From an uncultured Bacteroidaceae bacterium (GTDB lineage Bacteria > Bacteroidota > Bacteroidia > Bacteroidales > Bacteroidaceae), in NCBI GenBank assembly GCA_905234605.1, contig CAJOIE010000010.1, positions 1-64,000 on the forward strand: DNA of 64,000 nt. The letters are read 5' to 3'. The position numbers were made by a program, and so were the translations under genes. Below are positions 44,479 to 52,162 of this stretch, piece after piece. The stretch's first letter is position 1, and each line of letters opens with the position of its first letter. The notes under the pieces are model-generated. The model saw nothing but the letters and a program-made list of their open reading frames with translations. It did no database searches and was not told the origin of the DNA.

Positions 44479-45735
44479 TTAAGAGAGTGGTTGTGTGATG
44501 AAACTTTTGCGGAAGCTGGTTCGTGGCGTGCGGGCATGACGCAGCCGGGCACCCAGGTGCCAGAAGGCAAGAGCCAACTCCCAGATGAGCCATGCCACAG
44601 GCAGCTGGCCGTAGCCAAGATGACGGGCGGTGAGTGAGAGTGCGGAGTGCTTGCTGATGGTGTAGACGGCGTAGAGCATGGCGGCCACGATGGCTGCTAT
44701 TGTGGCGTGTGCAGAGTATGTCTCTGCCTCCGACGGCGTGAGCACAGATGGCAGCACGAAAGGCATGCCGGCGGCGATGGCTGTGGCGATGAGCATAGCC
44801 CATGGCAGGAGCATCTGCCATGTCAGTGCAGCATGGTAGAGCGACGTGTGGCCGGCATGGCGCAGCAGCTCCACACGCTCCACCATGGCATTGCGCCAGC
44901 TGCGTGGCTGAGGTATGGCTTCATCTTCCACAATGGCTGACGGCGTGAGCATCAGTGCCACGTTGCTGCATGTGGCGTCCTGCGCAGCGAGCAGCTCCAC
45001 GGCACCCATGCGCAGGTCCTGCCCTATGGTGAACCCTCCTTTTTCCGTCAGCAGGGCCCGTCGTATCACCATGCACGAAGCGTCCGCGCTCACGGCACTA
45101 TGGCCGGAGAGCACATGCAGGGTGTGCATCATGGTGAGCCACATGCGGTGGAAGCTCATGCGTCGGCTCCAGCCCGTGGAGTGCTGTTGCCAGTAGCGGG
45201 CTGTGCCGAGCACGATGTCAGGTTGCTGCAGGCGCGGGCTTTGCAGGAAACGCTGTGGCGAGCTCACTGCCTGGCCTATACGTGTCAGCCAGACACTGGT
45301 GGTGGGCACGGTGCATGCCTGCGTCAGCACTACCCACTCGGACGAGGCCGCGCGCAAGCCCAGCATGAGAGCCAGACGCGGCAGGCTGATGTCGCGTGCC
45401 GAGGCTGGCGTGCGTGTGTGGCTCAGGTTGGGGTGTTGCCGCTCCAAGCGTTCCAGCACATCGAGCGTGTCGTCGGTTGAAGCCATGTCTACCACTATGA
45501 CCTCAAAGCGCTCATAGTCCTGCTCCAGGAGCCGCGGCAGGTGGCGGCGCAGGTTGCCGGCGGCGTTGTGAGCCGTCACCACCACCGAGAGTGGCGGCAG
45601 TGCCTCTGCTGGCTCTGCCTGCACAGGTTCTATGGCGAGCAGACGCCGGCCTATGCGCCCATAGCGGCGTGCCGACATGAAGGCGCAAGCCCAGATGGCG
45701 AGGAAGAGAACGTAGACAATGATTAGCAGTGTCAC
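44479..45735 (-). CDS. Membrane-anchored family 2 glycosyltransferase
   Basis: About 418 residues. An N-terminal helix TLLIIVYVLFLAIWACAFM is followed by a GT-A domain: LSVVVTAHNAAGNLRRHLPR, VIVVDMASTDDTLDVLERL and an acceptor region with EDEAIPQPRSWRNAMVERVE (the ED and the xxRxxx block). Two or three C-terminal helices follow. No ATG is available between the lysA stop and the helix. A GTG at 45735, 22 bp after lysA, is proposed; an ATG inside lysA would give 51 more unlikely residues. Probable envelope glycan synthesis; donor and acceptor unknown. Confidence 0.8.
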   Translation of the reverse strand: MTLLIIVYVLFLAIWACAFMSARRYGRIGRRLLAIEPVQAEPAEALPPLSVVVTAHNAAGNLRRHLPRLLEQDYERFEVIVVDMASTDDTLDVLERLERQHPNLSHTRTPASARDISLPRLALMLGLRAASSEWVVLTQACTVPTTSVWLTRIGQAVSSPQRFLQSPRLQQPDIVLGTARYWQQHSTGWSRRMSFHRMWLTMMHTLHVLSGHSAVSADASCMVIRRALLTEKGGFTIGQDLRMGAVELLAAQDATCSNVALMLTPSAIVEDEAIPQPRSWRNAMVERVELLRHAGHTSLYHAALTWQMLLPWAMLIATAIAAGMPFVLPSVLTPSEAETYSAHATIAAIVAAMLYAVYTISKHSALSLTARHLGYGQLPVAWLIWELALAFWHLGARLRHARTPRTSFRKSFITQPLS

Positions 45736-45757
45736 AGCTTGCAGGGCTTGAGCGTGG

Positions 45758-46906
45758 TCAGAAAAGGTAGGCTTCGGGCAGGGGGCGGCAGTTGTAGGTC
45801 GAGGCCATGGCCATCCCGTAGGCTCCCGCCGAGCGTATGGCCAGAATGTCGCCGCGTTGTGTGGTGGGGAGCACATAGTCGCGGGCAAAGGTGTCCGACG
45901 ACTCGCATATCGGACCTACAACGTCGTACTTCCCTGCCGGCCGTCCCTCGCTGCTGAGGTTGTCAATCCTGTGTAGGGCTCCGTAGAGGGCCGGACGTAT
46001 GAGCTCTGTCATGCCGGCGTCGACGATGGCAAACTGCTTCGTGGAGCCTTGTTTCACGTAGAGCACACGTGTCAGCAGTGTGCCCATCTGTGCTACCACG
46101 GCTCGCCCGAGCTCGAAGTGGAGGTGTTGGCCTGGGAGCAGCGTGAGGTTGTTTGCGAAGGTGGCGAAGTATGCGCGGAAGTCGGCCACGGGATGCTTCA
46201 GTGGCTGCTCGTAGTCGATGCCGAGGCCGCCGCCCACGTTGATGTTGGGTGCAAAGAGACCGGCGGCAGCGAGTTCGCCTTGCAGCTCGTTGATGCGCAG
46301 GCACAGCGCGCGGAAGTCGTCCATCATCAGCAGCTGTGAGCCTATGTGGAAGTGCAGGCCTGTGAATGTCAGGTGCGGCGACTCGGCAGTCTTGCGCGCT
46401 AAGGTCACCATGTCGGCAGCGTCCACTCCGAACTTGTTCTCGGCGCGGCCTGTGGTGATGTGGGCATGTGTGTGGGCATCCACGTCGGGGTTGATGCGCA
46501 GGCTCACGCGTGCTTTCTTGCCCATGCGTGCAGCTATCTGCTCTATCACGCACAGCTCCTCGCGGCTCTCCACGTTCATCATGCCTATCTCCTCGCCAAT
46601 GGCCTGTTCTATTTCAGCATCGGTCTTGCCCACACCGGCCAGCACGATGCTGCCAGCGCGGAAGCCGGCCTGAAGGGCTGCCGCCACCTCGCCGCCGCTG
46701 ACGCAGTCGGCCCCGAGCCCTGCCCGTGCTATCTGTTGCAGGATGACAGGGTGAGGGTTGGCCTTGATGGCATAGTGCACGTGCCAGCGGTCGTGGGCTG
46801 CTTCGGCACGTATGGCCTCGAGGGTGCGTTGCAGCAGTGCGGTGTCGTAGGCGTAGCAAGGCGTGGTGTGTGTCGCGGCGATATGCTTAAGCTGGGCGTC
46901 TGACAT
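45758..46906 (-). CDS. lysA: Diaminopimelate decarboxylase
   Basis: 382 residues from MSDAQLKHIAATHTTPCYAY. PLP enzyme converting meso-DAP to L-lysine. Lys site HYAIKANPHPVIL (PLP lysine about residue 50), LGADCVSGGEVAAAL, GLHFHIGSQL, NVGGGLGIDY, the DAGMTELIRPALYGA block, and GPICESSDTFARDYVLP with the catalytic Cys. Its start overlaps lysC by 20 bp, consistent with coupling of the first and last lysine-pathway steps. Confidence 0.95.
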   Translation of the reverse strand: MSDAQLKHIAATHTTPCYAYDTALLQRTLEAIRAEAAHDRWHVHYAIKANPHPVILQQIARAGLGADCVSGGEVAAALQAGFRAGSIVLAGVGKTDAEIEQAIGEEIGMMNVESREELCVIEQIAARMGKKARVSLRINPDVDAHTHAHITTGRAENKFGVDAADMVTLARKTAESPHLTFTGLHFHIGSQLLMMDDFRALCLRINELQGELAAAGLFAPNINVGGGLGIDYEQPLKHPVADFRAYFATFANNLTLLPGQHLHFELGRAVVAQMGTLLTRVLYVKQGSTKQFAIVDAGMTELIRPALYGALHRIDNLSSEGRPAGKYDVVGPICESSDTFARDYVLPTTQRGDILAIRSAGAYGMAMASTYNCRPLPEAYLF

Positions 46907-48230
46907 GTCCGTCGTAGGTGAATAGTGTTTGTTGCAATGCCTGCAAGGTGCGCTGCTTGTCGCTTTCTGCCACGACAAACGATATGTTGTGGGCCGAGCC
47001 TCCGTAGCTGATCATGCGCACGGGGATTTGCTTCAGTGCGTCGGTGGCCAGTGTCTCGAAGCCTATGTTCTGGCTGGCCAGGTCGCCCACCACGCACACT
47101 ATGCACATGTTGCGCTCCACGCTCACCGTGCCATACTTCTTGAGCTCGTCGACCACGGCATCGAGGCGTGTGGCGTTGTCGATGGTGACGCTCACGCCCA
47201 CCTCCGACGTGGTCACCATGTCGATGCTTGTCTTGTAGGTCTCGAATATCTCGAACACCTTGCGCAGGAAGCCGTGAGCCAGCAGCATGCGTGAGCTCTG
47301 TATGCCGATGCATGTGATGCCGCCCTTGGCTGCCACGGCCTTGATGGTGCCGCGGTGCATCTGGTTGTTGATGATGGTGCCGGGTGCAGTGGGATCCATG
47401 GTGTTGAGCAGCCTCACGGGCACGCCGGCGAACTTGGCAGGCTGTATGCATGTGGGGTGCAGTATCTTGGCACCGAAGTAGGCGAGCTCGGCTGCCTCCT
47501 CGAAGAAGAGCTGGCGCACAGGCTCCGTGCCCTCGACCACGCGCGGGTCGTTGTTGTGCATGCCGTCGATGTCGGTCCATATCTGTATCTCCTCGGCCTG
47601 GATGGCTGCTCCGAGCAGACAGGCTGTGTAGTCGGAGCCGCCGCGCAGCAGGTTGTCTATCTCGCCGTAGGCGTTGCGGCAGATGAAGCCTTGCGTGATG
47701 TAGACTGTGTAGCCAGGGTTGTCCTCGAGGTGCTCGAGTGCTTTCTGGCGTATGTAGGCAAAGTCAGGCTCGGCGTTGCGGTCGGTGCGCACAATGTCGA
47801 GTGCCGAGAGCAGCAGTGCTTTGTGCCCCTGTTCCAGGAGGTAGTTGGTCACCATGTTGGTGGAGATGATTTCGCCTTGTGCGAGCACCACCTTCTCTTC
47901 GAATGATGTGAAGAGCCCCTTGGTGAGCGAGCGCAGGTAGGCGAAAGTGTCCTTGAGCAGTGCCACGGTGCGCTCGTGCCACTCGTCGGTGTCGAAGAGC
48001 TCGCGGGCATTGTCGAGGTAGGTCTGTTCAAGGCGGTTGATGACGGTGTTTGCTCCCTCGGGGTTCTTCTTGTAGAGGTAGTCGGCAATCTCGACCAGTG
48101 TGTTTGTCGTGCCGCTCATGGCCGAGAGCACAACGAGCTTGGGCTCTTGGTCCTGTGTGATGAGTGTGGAGACGTCCTTCATGCGCTGTGGTGTGCCCAC
48201 GCTTGTGCCTCCGAACTTGAGTACTTTCAT
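46887..48230 (-). CDS. lysC: Aspartate kinase
   Basis: 447 residues from MKVLKFGGTSVGTPQRMKDV. It phosphorylates aspartate, opening the lysine/threonine/methionine/DAP pathway. Motifs: KFGGTSVG (5-12), LSAMSGTTNTLVEIADYL, RGGSDYTACLLGAAI, EIQIWTDIDGMHNNDPR and AKILHPTC. From about 305, two ACT domains (GITCIGIQSSRML; ERNMCIVCVVGDLA) provide feedback control, most likely by lysine given the neighbour lysA. It is monofunctional, without a homoserine dehydrogenase part. Confidence 0.96.
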   Translation of the reverse strand: MKVLKFGGTSVGTPQRMKDVSTLITQDQEPKLVVLSAMSGTTNTLVEIADYLYKKNPEGANTVINRLEQTYLDNARELFDTDEWHERTVALLKDTFAYLRSLTKGLFTSFEEKVVLAQGEIISTNMVTNYLLEQGHKALLLSALDIVRTDRNAEPDFAYIRQKALEHLEDNPGYTVYITQGFICRNAYGEIDNLLRGGSDYTACLLGAAIQAEEIQIWTDIDGMHNNDPRVVEGTEPVRQLFFEEAAELAYFGAKILHPTCIQPAKFAGVPVRLLNTMDPTAPGTIINNQMHRGTIKAVAAKGGITCIGIQSSRMLLAHGFLRKVFEIFETYKTSIDMVTTSEVGVSVTIDNATRLDAVVDELKKYGTVSVERNMCIVCVVGDLASQNIGFETLATDALKQIPVRMISYGGSAHNISFVVAESDKQRTLQALQQTLFTYDGHVRRPA

Positions 48231-48259
48231 CGCGTTGTCGCTTATGGTGTATGTGTGTG

Positions 48260-49015
48260 TTATGCTTGCCCGTTGGCGGTGACCGGTGTGGCCATGGGTA
48301 TGTCGTCGCACTCGTCGGCAGCGGCGGCCGCTGCTGTTGCGGCATAGTCGGCTGCCGGCAGCTCCTCTATATGGTGGTCGTGGCATCGCAGTGCACGTCC
48401 TGGCAGGTGGTGCAGCAGTGCGTTGTTGTGGGTGGCAAAGACCACGGCCGTGCCTTTTTGTGCGAGTTCGTAGAGTATCTGTGCCGTGTGCATGCCCGAG
48501 GCAGCGTCCTGGTTGCCAGTGGCCTCGTCGGCCAGGATGAGCCTGGGACTGTTGAGGATGGCGCGTGCTATGCACACGCGCTGCTGCTCGCCGCCGGAGA
48601 GCTGGTGGGGCATGCACTGCAGCTTGTCGGCCAGTCCCACTTGCCGGAGCACCTGGCTGATGCGCTCCTTGCGCTTGTCGGCCTTGCGCCAGCCTGTGGC
48701 ACGCAGCACGAAGTCGAGGTTGCGCTCCACGTTGCGGTCGGTGAGCAGGCGGAAGTCCTGGAACACTATGCCTATCTGCCTGCGCAGTGCCGGCAGGCGG
48801 CTGCGGCGCACGCGGCGCATGTCGGTGCCGAGCACGGTGGCCTGGCCTGCGGCGATGTCGAGCTCGCCGTAGATGGTCTTGAGCAGCGACGACTTGCCGC
48901 TGCCCACCACGCCTGTGAGGTAGACGAACTCGCCCTCGTCGATGTGCAGGCATACGTCGTGCAGGATGGTGTCGCCCTCGCGGCAGATGTCTACGTGGTT
49001 GTAGTCTATGAGCAT
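48260..49015 (-). CDS. FtsE-like ABC transporter ATPase
   Basis: 251 residues from [20 protein letters not shown]; a GTG 11 codons upstream overlaps hisIE. Walker [13 protein letters not shown] (about 37-48), Q-loop [11 protein letters not shown], signature [15 protein letters not shown], Walker [13 protein letters not shown] and switch His in FATHNN. The sequence resembles FtsE, which with FtsX activates septal cell-wall hydrolases. No ftsX is next to it. An Ala-rich, acidic C-terminal tail of about 35 residues is unusual for FtsE. It lies between hisIE and lysC. Confidence 0.88.
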   Translation of the reverse strand: MLIDYNHVDICREGDTILHDVCLHIDEGEFVYLTGVVGSGKSSLLKTIYGELDIAAGQATVLGTDMRRVRRSRLPALRRQIGIVFQDFRLLTDRNVERNLDFVLRATGWRKADKRKERISQVLRQVGLADKLQCMPHQLSGGEQQRVCIARAILNSPRLILADEATGNQDAASGMHTAQILYELAQKGTAVVFATHNNALLHHLPGRALRCHDHHIEELPAADYAATAAAAAADECDDIPMATPVTANGQA

Positions 49016-49032
49016 TGCTGTCGGGGTGTTGG

Positions 49033-49698
49033 TCAGTGTTTCTTCCACGAGGGGTCGTGGCGCTGGCGGAGCTCATCGGCCAGCTGTTCGATGCGCAGGC
49101 CCTTCGACGTGAGGAGCACGATGAGGTGGTAGAGCATGTCGGAGCCCTCGTAGATGAGGCGCTCATTGGTGCCGCCGACGGCTTCTATCACCATCTCCAG
49201 GGCCTCCTCGCCCACCTTCTGGGCCATGCGGTTGAGGCCGTCGCGGAAGAGCGATGTGGTGTAGGAACCCTCGGGCATCTCGCGGTGGCGGGTCTCGATG
49301 AAGTCCTGCAGCTCGGTGAGGAAGTGGAGTGCGCCCCCGGCCGCCGGTGCGGGTGTGTTGTCCTCGCCCCAGCAGGTGTCGGTGCCGGTGTGGCATGTGG
49401 GGCCGTGTGGGTGTGCGCGCACGAGGAGTGCGTCCTGGTCGCAGTCGAGGTGGAGGCTCACCACGTCGAGGTAGTGGCCGGAGGTCTCACCCTTGGTCCA
49501 CAGGCACTGGCGTGAGCGCGAGTAGAAGGTGACGCGGCCGCTGTGCAGTGTCTGGCGGTAGGCTTCCTCGTTCATGTAGCCCAGCATGAGCACCTGCCGT
49601 GTGTCGGCATCCTGGATGATGGCGGGCAGCAGTCCTGTGGTGCTGTCGAAGCGTGGTGCGGCATCGGTGCCGCTATTGTTGTTGGTCGGTTGTAGCAT
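49033..49698 (-). CDS. hisI: Bifunctional phosphoribosyl-AMP cyclohydrolase / phosphoribosyl-ATP pyrophosphatase
   Basis: 221 residues, a HisIE fusion covering steps 2 and 3 of histidine synthesis. HisI part: [28 protein letters not shown], then DCDQDALLV and [12 protein letters not shown] with the Zn/Mg-binding Cys and Asp residues. HisE part: [20 protein letters not shown] then [10 protein letters not shown] and the last helix [18 protein letters not shown]. The start ([10 protein letters not shown]) lies inside hisF, a 26-bp overlap. Confidence 0.95.
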   Translation of the reverse strand: MLQPTNNNSGTDAAPRFDSTTGLLPAIIQDADTRQVLMLGYMNEEAYRQTLHSGRVTFYSRSRQCLWTKGETSGHYLDVVSLHLDCDQDALLVRAHPHGPTCHTGTDTCWGEDNTPAPAAGGALHFLTELQDFIETRHREMPEGSYTTSLFRDGLNRMAQKVGEEALEMVIEAVGGTNERLIYEGSDMLYHLIVLLTSKGLRIEQLADELRQRHDPSWKKH

Positions 49699-50488
49699 GG
49701 TGTTGCTGTTTGTCGTGGTGTGTGTCGTTCTGTTGTCTTATGGGTATGCCGTTCTGGCGGAGGTAGGCCTTGAGGGCTGGTATGCTGATGTCGCCGAAGT
49801 GGAACACGGATGCTGCCAGTGCGGCATCGGCATGCCCGAGCGTGAAGGCGTCGCGGAAGTGGTCCATGGTGCCTGCCCCGCCTGAGGCTATGACGGGTAT
49901 GGAGAGTGTGGCGGAGAGGTGGCTGAGTGCGTCGTTGGCAAAGCCCTGTCGCGTGCCGTCGTGGTTCATGGAGGTGAAGAGCAGCTCGCCAGCGCCGCGC
50001 TCCTGTGCCTCGTGGGCCCACTCGTAGAGGCTGCGTGTGGTGGCTGTGCGTCCGCCGTGGGTGTAGCACCGCCAGGTGCCGTCGGCGTCGAGGCGTGCAT
50101 CGATGGCTACCACGCACACCTGTGAGCCGAAGTATGTGGCTATCTCGTCGATGAGCGAGGGCTGCCGCATGGCGGCGCTGTTGATGCTCACCTTGTCGGC
50201 TCCTGCGCCAAGCAGGCGCTCCACGTCGGCCAGTTCGCCGATGCCGCCGCCTACGGTGAAGGGTATGTTGACCTGTGCTGCCACGCGGCTCACCACGTCG
50301 GTGAAGGTGCGCCGGCCCTCGTGGGAGGCGGTGATGTCGAGGTACACCAGCTCGTCGGCGCCTTGTTCGCTGTAGGCCTGGCCCAGCTCCACGGGGTCGC
50401 CGGCGAGGCGGAGGTCTACGAAGTTGACTCCTTTCACTGTCATGCCGTCCTTGACGTCTAAGCAGGGTATGATGCGTTTGGCTAACAT
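49673..50488 (-). CDS. hisF: Imidazole glycerol phosphate synthase, cyclase subunit
   Basis: 271 residues. TIM barrel closing the imidazole ring, using ammonia from His[21 protein letters not shown] (catalytic Asp11), [34 protein letters not shown] (catalytic Asp near 130), [14 protein letters not shown] and [13 protein letters not shown]. The core ends near 250; a Gln/His-rich tail of about 20 residues ([17 protein letters not shown]) is extra and coincides with the overlap with hisIE. The last core of repeat array D lies 6 bp before the ATG. Confidence 0.96.
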   Translation of the reverse strand: MLAKRIIPCLDVKDGMTVKGVNFVDLRLAGDPVELGQAYSEQGADELVYLDITASHEGRRTFTDVVSRVAAQVNIPFTVGGGIGELADVERLLGAGADKVSINSAAMRQPSLIDEIATYFGSQVCVVAIDARLDADGTWRCYTHGGRTATTRSLYEWAHEAQERGAGELLFTSMNHDGTRQGFANDALSHLSATLSIPVIASGGAGTMDHFRDAFTLGHADAALAASVFHFGDISIPALKAYLRQNGIPIRQQNDTHHDKQQHHATTDQQQ

Positions 50489-50494
50489 TGTGGG

Positions 50495-50569
50495 TGCAGG
50501 GTGTTGCGGATGTGGGTGCAGGGTGATGGGCTTTAGGGTGCAGGGTGTGGCCGCAGGAGGGTGCAGGGT
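50495..50569 (-). repeat. Phased ACCCTGCA array D inside the his operon (4 copies)
   Basis: On the plus strand TGCAGGGT occurs at 50495, 50517, 50539 and 50562 (22, 22 and 23 bp apart); in the direction of his transcription each reads ACCCTGCACCC(A/T). It fills the 102-bp gap between hisA and hisF and would be transcribed into the operon mRNA, ending 6 nt before the hisF ATG. Confidence 0.88.
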
Positions 50570-50590
50570 GTGAGGTGGTGATGGTGTGGG

Positions 50591-51316
50591 CTATTGGGGG
50601 AAACGCTGCATGAGGTCGGCGAGGTCGATGCGTCCCTCGTAGATGGCCTTGCCGAAGACCACGGCGGGTATGCCTGCCTCGGCGAGGGCCTCGATGTCGG
50701 CCGTGCAGCCCACTCCGCCCGAGGCTATGAGGTCGAGCCCGGGCATCTCGCGCATGATGGATGCGTAGAGCTCGGTGGCTGGGCCTTGGAGCATGCCGTC
50801 GCGGGTTATGTCGGTGCAGAGCACGTGGCGCATGCCGCGCGCGGCATAGGCTGCGAGGAAGGGCATGAGCTGGCAGTCGCTGTCGTGCTTCCACCCGTTG
50901 ATGCTGATGTGCCCCTCGCGCACGTCGGCTCCGAGGATGAAGCTTTCCGCGCCGAACTCCTCTATCCATGCTGCCACCGTCTCGGGCTGGCGCACGGCCA
51001 TGCTGCCTATGGTGAGCTGGCGCGCACCTGCGGCGAGCACGCGGCGCACATCGTTGGCCGTGGTGATGCCGCCGCCGAAGTCGATGCTCATGCCCGTGCA
51101 CTGTGCTATGCGCTCCAGTGCCGGCAGGTTGGCCACATGGCGCAGGCGGGCTCCGTCGAGGTCCACCACGTGGAGGCTGCGGAAGCCCATGTCCTCGAGC
51201 TGGCGGGCCATGGCGGCAGGGTCGTCGGCATACACCTTCTCGGTGGCGTAGTCGCCGCGTGTGAGGCGCACACAGCGACCGTCGATGATGTCTATGGCTG
51301 GGATGAGGCGTATCAT
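50591..51316 (-). CDS. hisA: ProFAR isomerase
   Basis: 241 residues. Converts N'-ProFAR to PRFAR, step 4 of histidine synthesis. TIM barrel with IRLIPAIDIIDGRCVRLTRG (catalytic Asp8), LHVVDLDGARL, IDFGGGITTANDVRRVLAAG, CTDITRDGMLQGPATELYAS (catalytic Asp near 129) and LIASGGVGC. It starts 19 bp after the hisH stop and precedes repeat array D. Confidence 0.96.
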   Translation of the reverse strand: MIRLIPAIDIIDGRCVRLTRGDYATEKVYADDPAAMARQLEDMGFRSLHVVDLDGARLRHVANLPALERIAQCTGMSIDFGGGITTANDVRRVLAAGARQLTIGSMAVRQPETVAAWIEEFGAESFILGADVREGHISINGWKHDSDCQLMPFLAAYAARGMRHVLCTDITRDGMLQGPATELYASIMREMPGLDLIASGGVGCTADIEALAEAGIPAVVFGKAIYEGRIDLADLMQRFPQ

Positions 51317-51335
51317 GCTCTGCGGGTGTTGCTGT

Positions 51336-51974
51336 TCAGAGTGCGAGGAAATTGGCCAGCAGCTGCTGGCCTACGGGGCCGCTCTTCTCGGGGTGGAACT
51401 GTGTGGCATAGAAGTTGTCGCGCTGCATGGCGGAGCTGAATGGCTCTATGTATGTGGTCTGTGCCACGGTGTGGCGGCAGAGGGGCACGGCATAGCTGTG
51501 CACGAAATAGACGTAGGTCTCCAGCCCTTCGGTCAGGATGCTGCTGTCGAAGATGGCGGGGTGTGCCGCCGTGGCGACTGCTGCCTGCAGCGGGGCTGCC
51601 GGCACCTCGATGGTGTTCCACCCCATGTGCGGCACTTTGTCCTCGTGACGCAGCGGCCGCATGCGCCGCACCTCGGCGTCGAAGATGCCCAGACCGGCGG
51701 TGTCGCCTTCCTCGGAGTGGCGGCACAGCAGCTGCTGGCCTATGCAGATGCCCAGCACGGGCTGCGTCAGCGTGGGTATGAGGGTGTCCAGGCCACGCTG
51801 GTGCAGGTGCGTCATGGCCTGGCGTGCCTCTCCCTGCCCGGGGAACAGCACCTTGTCGGCCATGCGTATGGCGGCGGCATCGTCGGTGACCACGGGTGTC
51901 ACCCCGAGACGCTTGAGGGCGTGGACAACGGAGTAGATGTTGCCTGCATTGTAGTCGATGATTGCTACGGTCAT
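51336..51974 (-). CDS. hisH: Imidazole glycerol phosphate synthase, glutaminase subunit
   Basis: 212 residues from MTVAIIDYNAGNIYSVVHAL. Class I amidotransferase feeding ammonia to HisF. Nucleophile elbow PVLGICIGQQLL (Cys near 80), KVPHMGWNTIEV, and the catalytic His-Glu in ATQFHPEKSG. It is the first gene of the hisH-hisA-hisF-hisIE run; hisG, D, C and B are not in the window. Confidence 0.95.
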   Translation of the reverse strand: MTVAIIDYNAGNIYSVVHALKRLGVTPVVTDDAAAIRMADKVLFPGQGEARQAMTHLHQRGLDTLIPTLTQPVLGICIGQQLLCRHSEEGDTAGLGIFDAEVRRMRPLRHEDKVPHMGWNTIEVPAAPLQAAVATAAHPAIFDSSILTEGLETYVYFVHSYAVPLCRHTVAQTTYIEPFSSAMQRDNFYATQFHPEKSGPVGQQLLANFLAL

Positions 51975-52034
51975 GGGCTCGCGCGCGTACAATTAAATTA
52001 AAGTGGCTGGGTGGCTGCCCAGCCATGCGTGCGG

Positions 52035-52042
52035 CAAAGGTA
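52035..52042 (-). promoter_or_regulatory. hisH operon promoter -7 box
   Basis: TACCTTTG on the minus strand, 60 nt before the hisH ATG. It is the only clear promoter box seen for the 10-kb minus-strand run that ends at 41501. Confidence 0.6.
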
Positions 52043-52087
52043 AGCAATAAGAGCGAACTAAGGCGTGTCGGGAGCGAGGAATGAAGC

Positions 52088-52138
52088 GCGGCAGAGGCAA
52101 GTTTGCTGCGTGGTGCGTGGCACACTGGCCTCTGCCGC
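52088..52138 (-). terminator. Long-loop hairpin after GH84
   Basis: GCGGCAGAGGC (52088-52098) pairs perfectly with GCCTCTGCCGC (52128-52138) across a 29-nt loop. It lies 24 bp past the GH84 stop and just upstream of the hisH promoter, so a terminator role is inferred; no T-tract is seen. Confidence 0.45.
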
Positions 52139-52162
52139 TGCCTTGGCGCGAGGGCAGAGGCC

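Noticed and set aside
49016..49048. GTG start 11 codons upstream for the FtsE-like gene
   Set aside because: It overlaps the hisIE end and adds an unconserved [11 protein letters not shown]; the ATG at 49015 fits the family start.
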